From the NCBI RefSeq assembly GCF_000829695.1, contig NZ_BBNN01000020.1, positions 186,001 through 250,000 of the forward strand: a DNA stretch of 64,000 bases, given 5' to 3'. The notes beneath the pieces were generated by a model. It was not told the DNA's origin. It saw only the letters and a list, made by a program, of their open reading frames with translations, and made no database searches. This DNA is from Streptomyces sp. NBRC 110035. GTDB lineage: Bacteria > Actinomycetota > Actinomycetes > Streptomycetales > Streptomycetaceae. Each line of letters starts with the position of its first letter. Position 1 is the first letter of the stretch. A program made the position numbers and the translations under genes. Shown piece by piece: positions 33,123 through 42,417 of this stretch.

Positions 33123-33446
33123 ATGCACATCAGGGGCGACCACGCCGAGCTGGTCGTCGGGGGCCGCCTCGACGTCCGCAGCGCGGCGGACGCCCGTACG
33201 GTCCTGCACGCGGCCGTCGACGACGGAGTCGGCGACCTGCTGCTGGACCTGTCCGAACTGGACTCCTGGGACGCCACCGGACTCGGCGTGATCATGGGAG
33301 CCCACCGACGGGCCGGCCGCCGCGGCCGGCGTCTTGTGCTGCGCGACGTACCGCCGCAGATGCAGCGCCTGTTGGTGGCCACCCGGCTGCACCGGATCCT
33401 GGCGATCGAAGGAGGCATCGGGGTGGACACACTGCCCCGTGTGTGA
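33123..33446 (+). CDS. STAS-domain anti-sigma-factor-antagonist-like protein
   Basis: 107 residues, one STAS domain. The SpoIIAA phosphorylation loop reads LDSWDATGLGVIMG, so the usual DSSGL serine is Thr and its neighbour Ala; Thr could still be phosphorylated by an HPK/RsbW-like kinase. No anti-sigma factor or sigma gene is adjacent. ATG at 33123 with GGGGAG upstream. Confidence 0.88.
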   Translation: MHIRGDHAELVVGGRLDVRSAADARTVLHAAVDDGVGDLLLDLSELDSWDATGLGVIMGAHRRAGRRGRRLVLRDVPPQMQRLLVATRLHRILAIEGGIGVDTLPRV

Positions 33447-33761
33447 GGTGCGGGACAGGGCCTGCCGGACCGGACCGGACGGGCGGCCCCGGACGGGCGG
33501 ACGGCGGGCCCGGGCCGGCCTCGGCCGAGGGTGCGGGCCGCGCACAATCCTCACGAGACCGTGACGTCCCGGACCGCCCGGCACCCCGGGCTGTCGTGGA
33601 TACTGAGCGAAGGTTTAGGGTTCGGCTACCCGCCGCCTTGCAACCCTCGAGCTTGCAACCCTCGAGCGGGACCGGACCAGAAGCGACAGCGCGGTGTGCG
33701 GCGACACCGGGAGTCCGACGACAGGACCCAGGCACACAACGCTTTTGGGGGGCTAGGACCT
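33447..33761 (+). other. intergenic region with a 15-bp tandem repeat
   Basis: 315 bp without a gene. CTTGCAACCCTCGAG occurs twice head-to-tail at 33637-33651 and 33652-33666, about 100 bp before the next start. An AT-richer stretch at 33608-33622 precedes it. These may be activator sites or a chance duplication. Confidence 0.45.
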
Positions 33762-36362
33762 ATGGACCCGAACAACCCGGGACCCGAGGAGTACGGTCGC
33801 GACGGCGACGGGCACGCGCCCCGCCAGCGCCCGCCCAGGGATCCCCTCGCATCGGAAATCGGACAGCACGCGCCCGCACTCGCGCGCACGGTGCAGCTCG
33901 TCTCCGGCGACTACCTGCTCACCGTCAACCCCGTCGACGGCAGCGAGATAGAGCCCTGCCCGCCCGCCGAGCGGCCCGCCCGCCCGGTGAAGCTGACGGA
34001 GGCCGAGCGCGCCGGGACCGCCCGTGCCGCGAAGCCGCCCGTCCCGCCGGGGCCCGCGCAGACCGAGCTGCCGCTGCTGGCCCGCCAGGACGAACGCGAG
34101 AAACTGGTCCGGCTGCTCGCCCGCGGCCGCTCCGTGCTCCTCACCGGGCCCGCGGGCTCCGGCCGCACCCGGCTGCTCGACACCGTCGCCGAGGACTGCG
34201 CGGACCTCGCCCCCGACGGTGTCGTCCGCGTCAACGGCCACCGCCGCAGCACCGAGGACCTGCTGTACGACCTCTTCTACGCCGTCCACGGCGCGCCCCT
34301 GCACCGCCCCGGCCGGGACGAACTGGCCGAGTGCCTGCGGGAGGTCGGCGCGGTCGTCGTCCTCGACGACCTCGGGTTCGGCGGGGCCGCCCTGGACGAA
34401 CTGCTGGACGCCACCCCCGAGTGCGCCTTCCTGCTCGGCGCCACACCGGACGTGCCCGCCCCGTCCGCCGGCTCCGGTGTCGAGGAGATCGCCCTCGACG
34501 GCCTCGACCGCGCGGCCGGCCTGGAACTGCTGGAGCACGCCGTCGGCCGGCGCCTCACCGAGGACGAGTCGAACTGGGCCGGTGACCTCTGGTTCGAGTC
34601 CGAGGGTCTGCCGCTGCGCTTCGTCCAGGCCGGCGCCCTGCTGCGGCAGCGCGACCGGCTGCGCGCCGGGACCAGCGCCGTCGACGAGTTCGGCGTCTTC
34701 GAGGACACCTCGCCCGAGGACCTGCCCGAGGACCTGCCCGAGGACGTCGTCGAGGGTGACGAGGTTCCGCTGCCCTCGCTCGGCGAAGCGGCCGCCCCCG
34801 CCCCGCTGCTCGCCTCCCGGCTCAGCAGCTCCGCCCGCGCCACCCTGCGGTTCGCCGTCGCGCTCGGCGGTGAACTCCCGCACCAGGCACACCTGCCCGC
34901 GCTGGTCGGCGACACCCACGCCGACGCCGCGCTCGGTGAACTGGCCGCGTGCGGACTGGTCTCCGCCGTCGGCTCCCGCTACCGGCTCGCCGCCGGCGTG
35001 CCGGCCCAGCTGGAGGCCGCCGGGTACACCGACGAGGCCGAGGCGCAGGCCCGTACCGCCGCCCAGCACTACGCCTGGTGGACCGGGCACCCCTCGGTCA
35101 CCCCGGAGCGGGTCTGCGCCGAGGCCGACGCCGTGCTCGCCGCGCTCGGTCTGCTGTCACCGCTCGGCCCGTCCGGCGGCGAGGGCGAGCCCAGCACCGC
35201 CGTGCAGCTCGCCCGCTCCGCCGCACCCGCGTTCGCCGCGGGCCTGCACTGGAGCGCCTGGGAGCGGACGCTGCGGACCGGCGCGGAGGCCGCCCGGCTC
35301 GCCGGGGACGTGGCGGAGGAGGCCTACTTCCACCACGAACTCGGCATCCACGCCCTGTGCACCGGTGACCTCGACCGTGCCCGCGCCGAGCTGGAGGCCT
35401 CCATCGGTCTGCGCGGCGCCCTCGCCGACAAGCGCGGCACCGTCGCCGGACGCCGCGCGCTGGCCCTGGTCGCCGACCGCTCCGGCATCCCGATGACGCC
35501 GACCGCGGGCGAGGAGGTGCCCGACGCCCACTACGAGGAGTCGGTGTCGCCGCCCCGCGGGGTGCCGACGGCCTTCCCGGAGCTCCAGCCGCCCACCGAC
35601 ACCGGGCTGATCGTCCACCGCACCGCGCCCGCGCCTGTGCCCGCGCCCGCGCCTGTGCCCGTGCCCGCGCCGGGGCCCGCGCCCGCCTACCGGGCGGCGG
35701 GCGGCCTGAAGGGCATGGCCAGGCGCAATCTGGTGGCGGCCGGCGCGGGCGCGCTGCTCGTGGCCGTGCTGGGCACGGTGGTCACCCTCGGAGCCACCTC
35801 GGAGAACGACGCGGGCACTCCGTCGGAGAACGTCGGCGTCAACCCGTCCGCGAGCCAGGGCGTCGACGACGGCAGCCTGGGCGCCGACCCGCGTGCCGAC
35901 GAGAACGGCGACACCGGTGGCGCCACCAGCCGGCCGACCGACCCCGGCCCGGACGGCGCCCTCGGCACCTCGGACGATCCGACGCCGACGGCCACCGGGT
36001 CGGGCGAACCCTCGGACGACCCGAGCGGCACGGAGGAGCCGGACGATCCGACGACCGGCACGGGTCCGTCGAAGTCCCCCGGGCCGTCCGGGCCGTCCGG
36101 CGAGCCGTCGGACTCCGACGGTCCGACGGAGCCGGACGGTCCGACGGAGCCGGACGGTCCGACGGATCCCGGTGAGGAGCCGTCCGAGCCCGCCGAGCCG
36201 ACGGAGGAGCCGACGGAGGAACCCCCGCCGCCCGAGACGTCCAACTCGGCGAGCGGACCCGCCCCCTCCACCCCGGCCGAGACGGAGGCGAGCAGCTCGG
36301 CGAGTGCCCCGCAGAGCGGCGACCCGGGCACGCCCGGCAGCTCCGGGACGACGGTGATCTGA
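33762..36362 (+). CDS. large ATPase-like protein with C-terminal membrane anchor and acidic Pro/Ser/Thr repeat tail
   Basis: 866 residues from the ATG at 33762. A charged N-terminus (1-105) leads to an AAA/STAND-like nucleotide-binding domain with Walker A GPAGSGRT (129-136; Arg replaces Lys) and Walker B-like AVVVLDDL. A helical, TPR-like region (about 430-600) follows, then a Pro/Ala hinge, one membrane helix (about 656-678) and an extracellular or lumenal tail with repeated DGPTEP units. The substitution in Walker A may weaken ATP binding. Upstream lies a STAS gene, downstream a shared terminator. Function unknown. Confidence 0.8.
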   Translation: MDPNNPGPEEYGRDGDGHAPRQRPPRDPLASEIGQHAPALARTVQLVSGDYLLTVNPVDGSEIEPCPPAERPARPVKLTEAERAGTARAAKPPVPPGPAQTELPLLARQDEREKLVRLLARGRSVLLTGPAGSGRTRLLDTVAEDCADLAPDGVVRVNGHRRSTEDLLYDLFYAVHGAPLHRPGRDELAECLREVGAVVVLDDLGFGGAALDELLDATPECAFLLGATPDVPAPSAGSGVEEIALDGLDRAAGLELLEHAVGRRLTEDESNWAGDLWFESEGLPLRFVQAGALLRQRDRLRAGTSAVDEFGVFEDTSPEDLPEDLPEDVVEGDEVPLPSLGEAAAPAPLLASRLSSSARATLRFAVALGGELPHQAHLPALVGDTHADAALGELAACGLVSAVGSRYRLAAGVPAQLEAAGYTDEAEAQARTAAQHYAWWTGHPSVTPERVCAEADAVLAALGLLSPLGPSGGEGEPSTAVQLARSAAPAFAAGLHWSAWERTLRTGAEAARLAGDVAEEAYFHHELGIHALCTGDLDRARAELEASIGLRGALADKRGTVAGRRALALVADRSGIPMTPTAGEEVPDAHYEESVSPPRGVPTAFPELQPPTDTGLIVHRTAPAPVPAPAPVPVPAPGPAPAYRAAGGLKGMARRNLVAAGAGALLVAVLGTVVTLGATSENDAGTPSENVGVNPSASQGVDDGSLGADPRADENGDTGGATSRPTDPGPDGALGTSDDPTPTATGSGEPSDDPSGTEEPDDPTTGTGPSKSPGPSGPSGEPSDSDGPTEPDGPTEPDGPTDPGEEPSEPAEPTEEPTEEPPPPETSNSASGPAPSTPAETEASSSASAPQSGDPGTPGSSGTTVI

Positions 36363-36381
36363 CGGACCCCACCGCGCGACG

Positions 36382-36428
36382 AAGGGCCGGCCCCCCTCCT
36401 GGAACCCGAGGGGAGGAATCCGGCCCTT
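36382..36428. terminator. bidirectional terminator between the ATPase-like gene and nucS
   Basis: Arms AAGGGCCGG (36382-36390) and CCGGCCCTT (36420-36428), with an inner CCTCC/GGAGG pairing, then TTTG; positioned 19 bp after the upstream stop. Confidence 0.7.
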
Positions 36429-36457
36429 TGCATATGCCGTGGTGGCGTGACGGCGTG

Positions 36458-36482
36458 CGCCGCGGTGCCGGGCACCGCGGCG
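36458..36482 (-). terminator. hairpin after nucS
   Basis: Perfect 11-bp arms CGCCGCGGTGC (36458-36468) and GCACCGCGGCG (36472-36482) with a CGG loop, 4 bp beyond the nucS stop. Confidence 0.7.
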
Positions 36483-36486
36483 ACGG

Positions 36487-37158
36487 TCAGAACAGGCGCA
36501 GCTTGTCGTCCTCGATGCCCCGCATCGCGTCGTAGTCGAGGACCTGGCAGCCGATGCCCCGGTCGGTGGCGAGCACCCGGGCCTGCGGCTTGATCTCCTG
36601 GGCGGCGAACACACCGCGCACCGGGGAGAGATGCGGATCGCGGTTCAACAGCTCCAGATAGCGCGTGAGTTGCTCCACGCCGTCGATCTCACCACGCCGC
36701 TTGATCTCCACCGCGACGGTCCGGCCCTCGGCGTCGCGGCAGAGGATGTCGACCGGGCCGATGGCGGTCATGTACTCGCGGCGGATGAGGGTGTAGCCCT
36801 CGCCGAGCGTCTCGATGCGGTCCGCCAGCAATTCCTGGAGGTGTGCCTCCACGCCGTCCTTGATCAGGCCGGGATCGACGCCCAGTTCGTGCGAGGAGTC
36901 GTGCAGGACCTCCTCCATCGTGATGATGAGTTTCTCGCCCGCCTTGTTGACGACGGTCCAGACCCCCTCCTCGTCGCCGGTGCCCTCTTTGAGGGCACAG
37001 GGCGGCGACATCCAGTTCAAGGGCTTGTAGGCCCGGTCGTCGGCATGGATGGACACGCTGCCGTCCGCCTTGACCAGGATCAGACGGGGTGCCGAAGGCA
37101 GGTGCGCGGTGAGCCGCCCGGCGTAGTCCACGGAGCAGCGGGCAATGACGAGACGCAT
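36487..37158 (-). CDS. nucS: endonuclease NucS (mismatch-specific, EndoMS)
   Basis: 223 residues from the ATG at 37158 ([16 protein letters not shown], the family start). NucS cleaves both strands at mismatches and replaces MutS/MutL mismatch repair in actinobacteria. N-terminal DNA-binding half, C-terminal RecB-like nuclease with [23 protein letters not shown] (Asp, Glu and Lys of the active site) and [11 protein letters not shown]. The C-terminus DDKLRLF matches the beta-clamp-binding tail. Divergent from the next gene. Confidence 0.95.
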   Translation of the reverse strand: MRLVIARCSVDYAGRLTAHLPSAPRLILVKADGSVSIHADDRAYKPLNWMSPPCALKEGTGDEEGVWTVVNKAGEKLIITMEEVLHDSSHELGVDPGLIKDGVEAHLQELLADRIETLGEGYTLIRREYMTAIGPVDILCRDAEGRTVAVEIKRRGEIDGVEQLTRYLELLNRDPHLSPVRGVFAAQEIKPQARVLATDRGIGCQVLDYDAMRGIEDDKLRLF

Positions 37159-37527
37159 GGTCGGCAACGCTACTCGACGGGCCGGGGTCGACGCGATCCG
37201 CCCTCACGCGCACCCCGCCGGCGCATCCGCGCACCGCACCGCGACAGGCTCCGCACCAGCCCTCGCACCACACGTGCCCCCCACTCCCAGGAGCCCCTCC
37301 CGACCCACGCGGCCCGTCCTGTATCTCCTGGAAAACGCGTGTTCTCCGATGGCCGATTACCGGCCCACAGGAAGTCCCGCATCCGGGGATTCGCCTGGTG
37401 CGGTCACGGCCCGTTGCTTACGGTATTGAACGGGAGGTCGCGACGTGTGTACGCAGCGTGGCGGAATGCGCGATCTCCCGTATCTGTCAGGCAACCCCCG
37501 CCCTGCGGGGGTGCGAGAGGAGAACCC
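37159..37527 (+). other. divergent intergenic region nucS / SCO5389 family
   Basis: 369 bp without a gene. It holds an inverted repeat CCCGTT ... AACGGG (37410-37434) around TTACGGTATT, a possible promoter, and a hairpin ACCCCCG/CGGGGGT (37494-37512) just before the ribosome site of the downstream gene, which could influence its translation. Confidence 0.45.
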
Positions 37528-37920
37528 ATGTCGCTCGACGTCTCACCGGCCCTACTCGAACAGGCCGAGCGAGGCGAGGTCGACGAAGCTGACTTCGTCG
37601 ACTGCGTCCGGACCTCCCTGCCCTACGCATGGGAGATGATCAGCTCCCTGGTGGCCCAGCTGAAGGTCGACGGCGGAGAGTTCGCCGACAACCAGACGCC
37701 CCCGCCGGACGAGCAGGCGCGCGGCCAGCTGTTGCGCGCGCTCGCGAGTGACGCGATACGCGGCGCGCTGCAGCGGCACTTCGGTGTCCGGCTGGCCTTC
37801 CAGAACTGCCACCGGGTGGCCGTGTTCCCGCTGGACTCCTCGGTCGACGAGAGGCTGGCCAAGTTCACCTCGGTCCGCGGTCAACTGCTGAACCAGTCAC
37901 CGGAACTGCGCGACTGCTGA
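37528..37920 (+). CDS. SCO5389-family protein of unknown function
   Basis: 130 residues with GAGAGGAG before the ATG at 37528. It is a soluble, acidic protein matching the conserved actinomycete family named after SCO5389 (MSLDVSPALLEQAERGEVDEADF..., ending near SPELRDC). No catalytic motif recognised. Followed by a T-tract terminator. Confidence 0.85.
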   Translation: MSLDVSPALLEQAERGEVDEADFVDCVRTSLPYAWEMISSLVAQLKVDGGEFADNQTPPPDEQARGQLLRALASDAIRGALQRHFGVRLAFQNCHRVAVFPLDSSVDERLAKFTSVRGQLLNQSPELRDC

Positions 37921-37939
37921 CGCACCACGTCGGTCGCTT

Positions 37940-37969
37940 GCCGCTCCGTACGCGGAGGTGCGGTTTTTT
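37940..37969 (+). terminator. hairpin with T6 after the SCO5389-family gene
   Basis: CCGCTCCG pairs with CGGAGGTGCGG (imperfect) followed by TTTTTT (37964-37969). Confidence 0.6.
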
Positions 37970-38008
37970 GCACCGGGGCGGCAAGCCACCATCGGACCCC
38001 CGGCTCGT

Positions 38009-39046
38009 TCAGGGCCTGTCGGCGAGTTGGGGGATCACCTCGCGGCCCAGCCGCCGCACGGTCTCCTCGGTCGCCGCGAGGTCGCCGGAACCCTCGACGA
38101 ACAGCGCGAACCGGGAGATGCCGGTCCGCTCCCCGGTCGCGGCGAGCCGGTCCGCGCACAGCCGTGGGGTACCCACCGGGTGCAGCCCGCAGAGCAGTTC
38201 GGTGTAGGCCAGTGGGTCACGCATCCGCCGCCGCCGGCCGTCCACCGTGACATGGGCCCCGAGCCCCTGCCGCAGCCAGCCCGGCATCGCCTTCAGCAGC
38301 GTCTCCGCCGCGTCGGTGCGCCGGTCGGCGATCTGGCAGACACCGGCCGACACGTGGGACGCCCGGCGGATCTCCGGCACGGGCCGCCCGCACGCGCGCG
38401 CGTGCCGCGCCCACAGGGCGACCATCCCGGCCTTCTCCTCGTCCCCGACATGCATGCCGAGCAGCATCGGCAGCCCGCGCTCGGCGGCGAGCCGCACGCT
38501 CGCCGGGGAGGTGCAGGCCACCACGACCTCGGGGCCCGCGGCCTCGGTGAGGGCCTCCGACGGGCGTGGCACGACGGGTACTTCACGGAAGCGGTAGCGC
38601 TCCCCGCCGGCCGCGACGGACGGTTCGCGCAGCCAGCGCACCAGCAGGTCGAGCGATTCCGGGAACCCCCGCTCGTACGCCTGCAGGCCGGCGCCGAACA
38701 CCTCCAGGTCGACCCACGGCCCACCGCGCCCGACGCCCAGCGAGAACCGGCCGCCGCTGGTGACGTGCAGCAGCGCGGCCTGCTCGCCGAGCGCCACCGG
38801 GTGGACGGTGGGCAGCACGCTCACCGCCGTGCCGACCCGGATGCGGCGGGTGCGGCCGAGCAGTAACGCCGCCAGGGTGATCGCCGACGGACAGGTGCCG
38901 TACGGCACGAAGTGGTGCTCGCCCAGCCAGACCGCGTCCAGCCCCGCCTCCTCCGCCACTTCGGCGGAACGGACCGCTCGGTGCAGCGCCTCCCCCTCGC
39001 CCTGCCCGGGGAACCGGGCACCCAACACGAAACTTCCCACACGCAT
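38009..39046 (-). CDS. LLM-class flavin-dependent oxidoreductase
   Basis: 345 residues from the ATG at 39046 with AGGAAAG upstream; the longer open frame is not family sequence. Luciferase-like TIM barrel: AGLDAVWLGEHHF, GTAVSVLPTVHPVALGEQAA, FSLGVGRGGPWVDLEVFG, typical of F420- or FMN-dependent monooxygenases. The cofactor and substrate cannot be read from sequence. Single gene, convergent to its upstream neighbour. Confidence 0.9.
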   Translation of the reverse strand: MRVGSFVLGARFPGQGEGEALHRAVRSAEVAEEAGLDAVWLGEHHFVPYGTCPSAITLAALLLGRTRRIRVGTAVSVLPTVHPVALGEQAALLHVTSGGRFSLGVGRGGPWVDLEVFGAGLQAYERGFPESLDLLVRWLREPSVAAGGERYRFREVPVVPRPSEALTEAAGPEVVVACTSPASVRLAAERGLPMLLGMHVGDEEKAGMVALWARHARACGRPVPEIRRASHVSAGVCQIADRRTDAAETLLKAMPGWLRQGLGAHVTVDGRRRRMRDPLAYTELLCGLHPVGTPRLCADRLAATGERTGISRFALFVEGSGDLAATEETVRRLGREVIPQLADRP

Positions 39047-39289
39047 CGCTTTCCTGCTTCCTCGGCTCCGACACGGAGCTCCCCCGCAGGGCACAACCGT
39101 CTGACACGTGCCGAGGACACGGCCGGGAGGGGGAATGTGCGGATTGTCTGCAGAACGGGCGGTCCGTGAACCGGTGCCGCACCGCCGTGAAGTGAGGCTT
39201 GTGAGGATTGGTTCCGTGCGCGTACCCGGCTCCGCCCCGCGTAGGCTGGATGCGGTCCCTGCATCCTGTACAGCCCCGTGAGGTGTCCT

Positions 39290-39622
39290 GTGTCCCCGCG
39301 CCGCAACCGAGCCAAGGGAGCCGGTTCGTCCGGCAGGAGCGCCGAGGACGACCGGTCCGGGCGCTACGGCGGCTGGCAGTCCGCCGAGAGCTGGCGGGGC
39401 GAGGAGTGGAACGTCCGGCACGTGGCGGGGGCCAGCGCCCAGGGCAAGGCGTACCGGTGCCCCGGCTGCGACCAGTTGATCCCGGACGGGGTGCCGCACG
39501 TGGTGGCCTGGCCGGACCACTCGGGGGTCGACGAACGCCGGCACTGGCACACGTCCTGCTGGAACGCCAGGGACCGCCGCACCACGCGGGTGCAGCGGTC
39601 CCGTAACGCGCCGAGGTTCTGA
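39290..39622 (+). CDS. small Arg-rich protein with CxxC...H...C zinc-knuckle-like motif
   Basis: 110 residues from a GTG at 39290. Basic, probably disordered N-terminus, then a compact domain with YRCPGCDQLIPDGVPHVVAWPD and RHWHTSCW, which could bind zinc (Cys, Cys, His, Cys). Such proteins are often labelled ATP/GTP-binding in actinomycete annotations, but no P-loop is visible. Function unknown. Confidence 0.75.
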   Translation: MSPRRNRAKGAGSSGRSAEDDRSGRYGGWQSAESWRGEEWNVRHVAGASAQGKAYRCPGCDQLIPDGVPHVVAWPDHSGVDERRHWHTSCWNARDRRTTRVQRSRNAPRF

Positions 39623-39635
39623 GGCCTCCGGGTCC

Positions 39636-40508
39636 CTAGACGTCCCGCTTTCCGAGGAGGGCGAAGGCCGCGCCGAACGCCACGGCCGTGAGCCCGAGCA
39701 TGATCCACAGCGGGTCCCAGCCGGACGGGCCGGACGAGCTGAGGGAGTTGGCGTAGAAGATGCTCAGCTGGTTCGGGATGGAGTACTCGAACAGCGCGGT
39801 GCGCACGCCCTCCAGTGACGAGGCGAACATGAACATCGCGATCACCAGCGGGGCGAGCACGGCGCCGATCATGAGGGTGATGGCGCCCGCCGAGTGCCGG
39901 ACGATCGAGCCGACGGCCAGCGAGAGCGCGCCGAGCAGCGCGATGTAGAACGAGACTCCGACGGTGGCCTTCAGCCACTCGCCCCCGGTGGGCTCGTCCG
40001 CGTTGTTGCCCGCCAGCATGGCCACGTGCAGGAACGCGACGACCGTCGCGGACACCAGCGTGACCACGAAGGCGATCAGGAAGAACACCAGGGCCTTGGC
40101 CGCGAGCACCCGGCCGCGTGAGGGGCAGGCCACCATGGTGGTGCGGATCATGCCGGTGCTGTACTCCGAGGCGGTGGTCAGCACGCCCAGGGTGATGACG
40201 CACATGATGCCCAGGAGCAGGCCGAAGAAGCCCAGGGAGAGCGCGTTCCCACCACCGAGGTCCGGGTCGGTGCCCGCCACCACCAGACCGGTCAGCAGGC
40301 CGATGCCGACGACGAGGAACACGAACACGCCCAGCGTCCACATCGTGGAGCGCACCGACTTGATCTTCGTCCACTCGGAGGCCAGCGCATGCCCGAAGTG
40401 GGTGCGCACCACCGGGATCGGCGAGGTGTAGCCGGGGTACGGGGAGGGGGGCGCGGCCGTCTGCCATGCGGGCGCGGCCTGCTGCGTCGGGGGCTGGGGC
40501 GTGCTCAT
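39636..40508 (-). CDS. ABC transporter permease (ABC-2 type)
   Basis: 290 residues. Pro/Gln-rich cytoplasmic start, then six membrane helices with TTASEYSTGMIRTTMVACPSR between helices 2 and 3, typical for single-subunit ABC-2 permeases. It overlaps the ATPase gene by 4 bp. The substrate is unknown; export of a lipid, peptide or antibiotic is usual for this class. Confidence 0.9.
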   Translation of the reverse strand: MSTPQPPTQQAAPAWQTAAPPSPYPGYTSPIPVVRTHFGHALASEWTKIKSVRSTMWTLGVFVFLVVGIGLLTGLVVAGTDPDLGGGNALSLGFFGLLLGIMCVITLGVLTTASEYSTGMIRTTMVACPSRGRVLAAKALVFFLIAFVVTLVSATVVAFLHVAMLAGNNADEPTGGEWLKATVGVSFYIALLGALSLAVGSIVRHSAGAITLMIGAVLAPLVIAMFMFASSLEGVRTALFEYSIPNQLSIFYANSLSSSGPSGWDPLWIMLGLTAVAFGAAFALLGKRDV

Positions 40509-41785
40509 CGGGCGTCCTCGGGCTTGGTCACGTCGGAGCCGGCCGGGCCGGCTGGGGCAGCGGGGACGGCAGGCGACGCGGCCGGGGCGGCGGCCGGAGG
40601 GGGAGTGACCGGCGCGGTCGGGGCGGGCTGCGGGGCGGGCCCGGCATACGGGTTGGCCACCGGTGCGCCCGGGGCCGCCGCAGGGCCGCCCGGAGCGCCG
40701 TACGGGCCCGCGGGGGCCTGCGGCGCTGCACCCGGCGCCACCGCGAACCGCTGACCGCCCTGCTGGGGCGGCGGCGGGGCGTACCAGCCGGGCTGGCCCT
40801 GCCCCGGCACCGACAGCGGCGGCTGCGCGCCCGGCGGGAGCGGCTCCTGGAACCCCTCCTTCTGGTCGGTGGTCGAGCGGTAGTCGACCGCGCCCTGCGT
40901 CATCCGCATGTACGCCTCCTCCAGCGAGGCCTGGTGCGGGGACAGCTCCCACAGCCGTACGCCGGCCTCGTGGGCGATGTCGCTCAGGCGGGGCAGCGGC
41001 AGCCCCGTCACCCGCAGCGCGCCGTCCTGTTCGGGCAGTACGTGGCCGCCCGCCCCGGTGAGCGCGGCGGACAGCTTCTCGCGCTGCTGCGGTTCGCTGT
41101 CCGGAGTGCGCACCCGGGCGAAGTCGGCGGAGTTCGCGGAGATGAAGTCCTTCACGCTCATGTCGGACAGCAGCTGCCCCCGGCCGATCACGATGAGGTG
41201 GTCGGCGGTCAGCGCCATCTCGCTCATCAGGTGGGAGGAGACGAAGACCGTACGGCCCTCCGCGGCGAGCGTCTTCATCAGGTTGCGCACCCAGAGGATG
41301 CCCTCGGGGTCGAGGCCGTTGACCGGCTCGTCGAAGAGCAGCACCTGGGGGTCGCCGAGCAGCGCGGCGGCGATCCCCAGCCGCTGGCCCATGCCCAGGG
41401 AGAAGCCCTTGGAACGCCGCCGCGCCACCTCGTGCAGCCCGACCACACCCAGCACCTCGTCGACGCGGCGGGCCGGGATGCCGGACAGCTGGGCCAGACT
41501 CAGCAGGTGGCTGCGGGCGGACCGGCCGCCGTGCACCGCCTTGGCGTCCAGCAGGGCGCCGACCTGCCGGGCGGCGTTGGGCAGCCTGCGGTAGGGGTAG
41601 CCGCCGATCGTGACATGGCCCGCGGTGGGGTTGTCGAGACCGAGGATCATCCGCATCGTCGTCGACTTGCCCGAGCCGTTGGGCCCGAGGAAGCCGGTGA
41701 CGGCGCCGGGCCGCACCTGGAAGGAAAGGTTGTACACAGCGGTCTTGTCGCCGTACCGCTTGGTCAGGCCGACTGCCTCGATCAT
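40505..41785 (-). CDS. ABC transporter ATP-binding protein with long Pro/Ala tail
   Basis: 426 residues from the ATG at 41785. Walker A GPNGSGKST, signature FSLGMGQRLG (LSGGQ variant), Walker B VLLFDEP, and HLMSEM with the switch His. After about residue 310 there is an unusual 115-residue Pro/Ala/Gly-rich tail ending at PEDAR, absent from typical ABC ATPases. Coupled to the permease at 39636. Confidence 0.92.
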   Translation of the reverse strand: MIEAVGLTKRYGDKTAVYNLSFQVRPGAVTGFLGPNGSGKSTTMRMILGLDNPTAGHVTIGGYPYRRLPNAARQVGALLDAKAVHGGRSARSHLLSLAQLSGIPARRVDEVLGVVGLHEVARRRSKGFSLGMGQRLGIAAALLGDPQVLLFDEPVNGLDPEGILWVRNLMKTLAAEGRTVFVSSHLMSEMALTADHLIVIGRGQLLSDMSVKDFISANSADFARVRTPDSEPQQREKLSAALTGAGGHVLPEQDGALRVTGLPLPRLSDIAHEAGVRLWELSPHQASLEEAYMRMTQGAVDYRSTTDQKEGFQEPLPPGAQPPLSVPGQGQPGWYAPPPPQQGGQRFAVAPGAAPQAPAGPYGAPGGPAAAPGAPVANPYAGPAPQPAPTAPVTPPPAAAPAASPAVPAAPAGPAGSDVTKPEDAR

Positions 41786-41813
41786 GCTCCGCCCCATCGA
41801 GAGGTTCAGGACA

Positions 41814-41833
41814 ACGGGGGCGCACGCCCCCGT
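41814..41833 (-). terminator. short hairpin upstream of the intact ABC operon
   Basis: ACGGGGGC (41814-41821) and GCCCCCGT (41826-41833) around GCAC, between the permease remnant and the intact ATPase gene; could end transcription from the remnant. Confidence 0.5.
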
Positions 41834-41923
41834 AAGGGTTAGGAGGATATCGAGAGGCTGACGGTTCCGCCCAAGGCGAGGTAAAAACCGGCCCGCCCGT
41901 CCGCGTTCCCTCCGCTTTCCCTG

Positions 41924-42417
41924 CGCGTCGCGCTTCCTCAGCAGCAGGTAGCCGCCGGCGAGCGCCGCGATCACCCACAGCACCATGATGCCGAGTCCGC
42001 CCCAGGGCCCGTACGGGGTGTCGCCGTCGAGCGGCGTGACCACCTGCATGATCCGGCTGCCGGCCTGGTCCGGCAGGAACCGGCCGACCTTCTCCGTCGC
42101 GGGGACGTTGCCCAGGACGGTGGAGATCAGGAAGAAGAACGGCATCAGGATGCCCAGCGACAGCATCGGGGAGCGCAGCATCGTGGCGACACCCATCGAG
42201 AACACCGCGATCAGCGTCATGTACAGACCGCCGCCGATCACGGCCCGCAGCACCCCCTCGTCGCCCAGGGACGCCTGGTGCTCGCCGAGCATCGCCTGCC
42301 CGAGGAAGAAGGCGGCGAAGCTGGTGGCCATGCTCACGACGAGCGCGAGCGCGGTCGCCACGGCGAGCTTACCGGCCAGGAAACCGCCCCGTTGCGGCAC
42401 GGCCGCCAGCGAGGTTC
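41924..42417 (-). pseudogene. remnant of an ABC-2 permease (C-terminal half)
   Basis: Reading from about 42417 downward, the frame TSLAAVPQRGGFLAGK ... continues as a recognisable permease second half through LLLRKRDA near 41924. It is homologous to the C-terminal half of the intact permease type, without its N-terminus. It is joined directly, in a different frame, to the ATPase remnant, as expected after a deletion of the intervening DNA. The frame then stays open into the intact ATPase gene, so it is not cleanly terminated. Confidence 0.75.
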
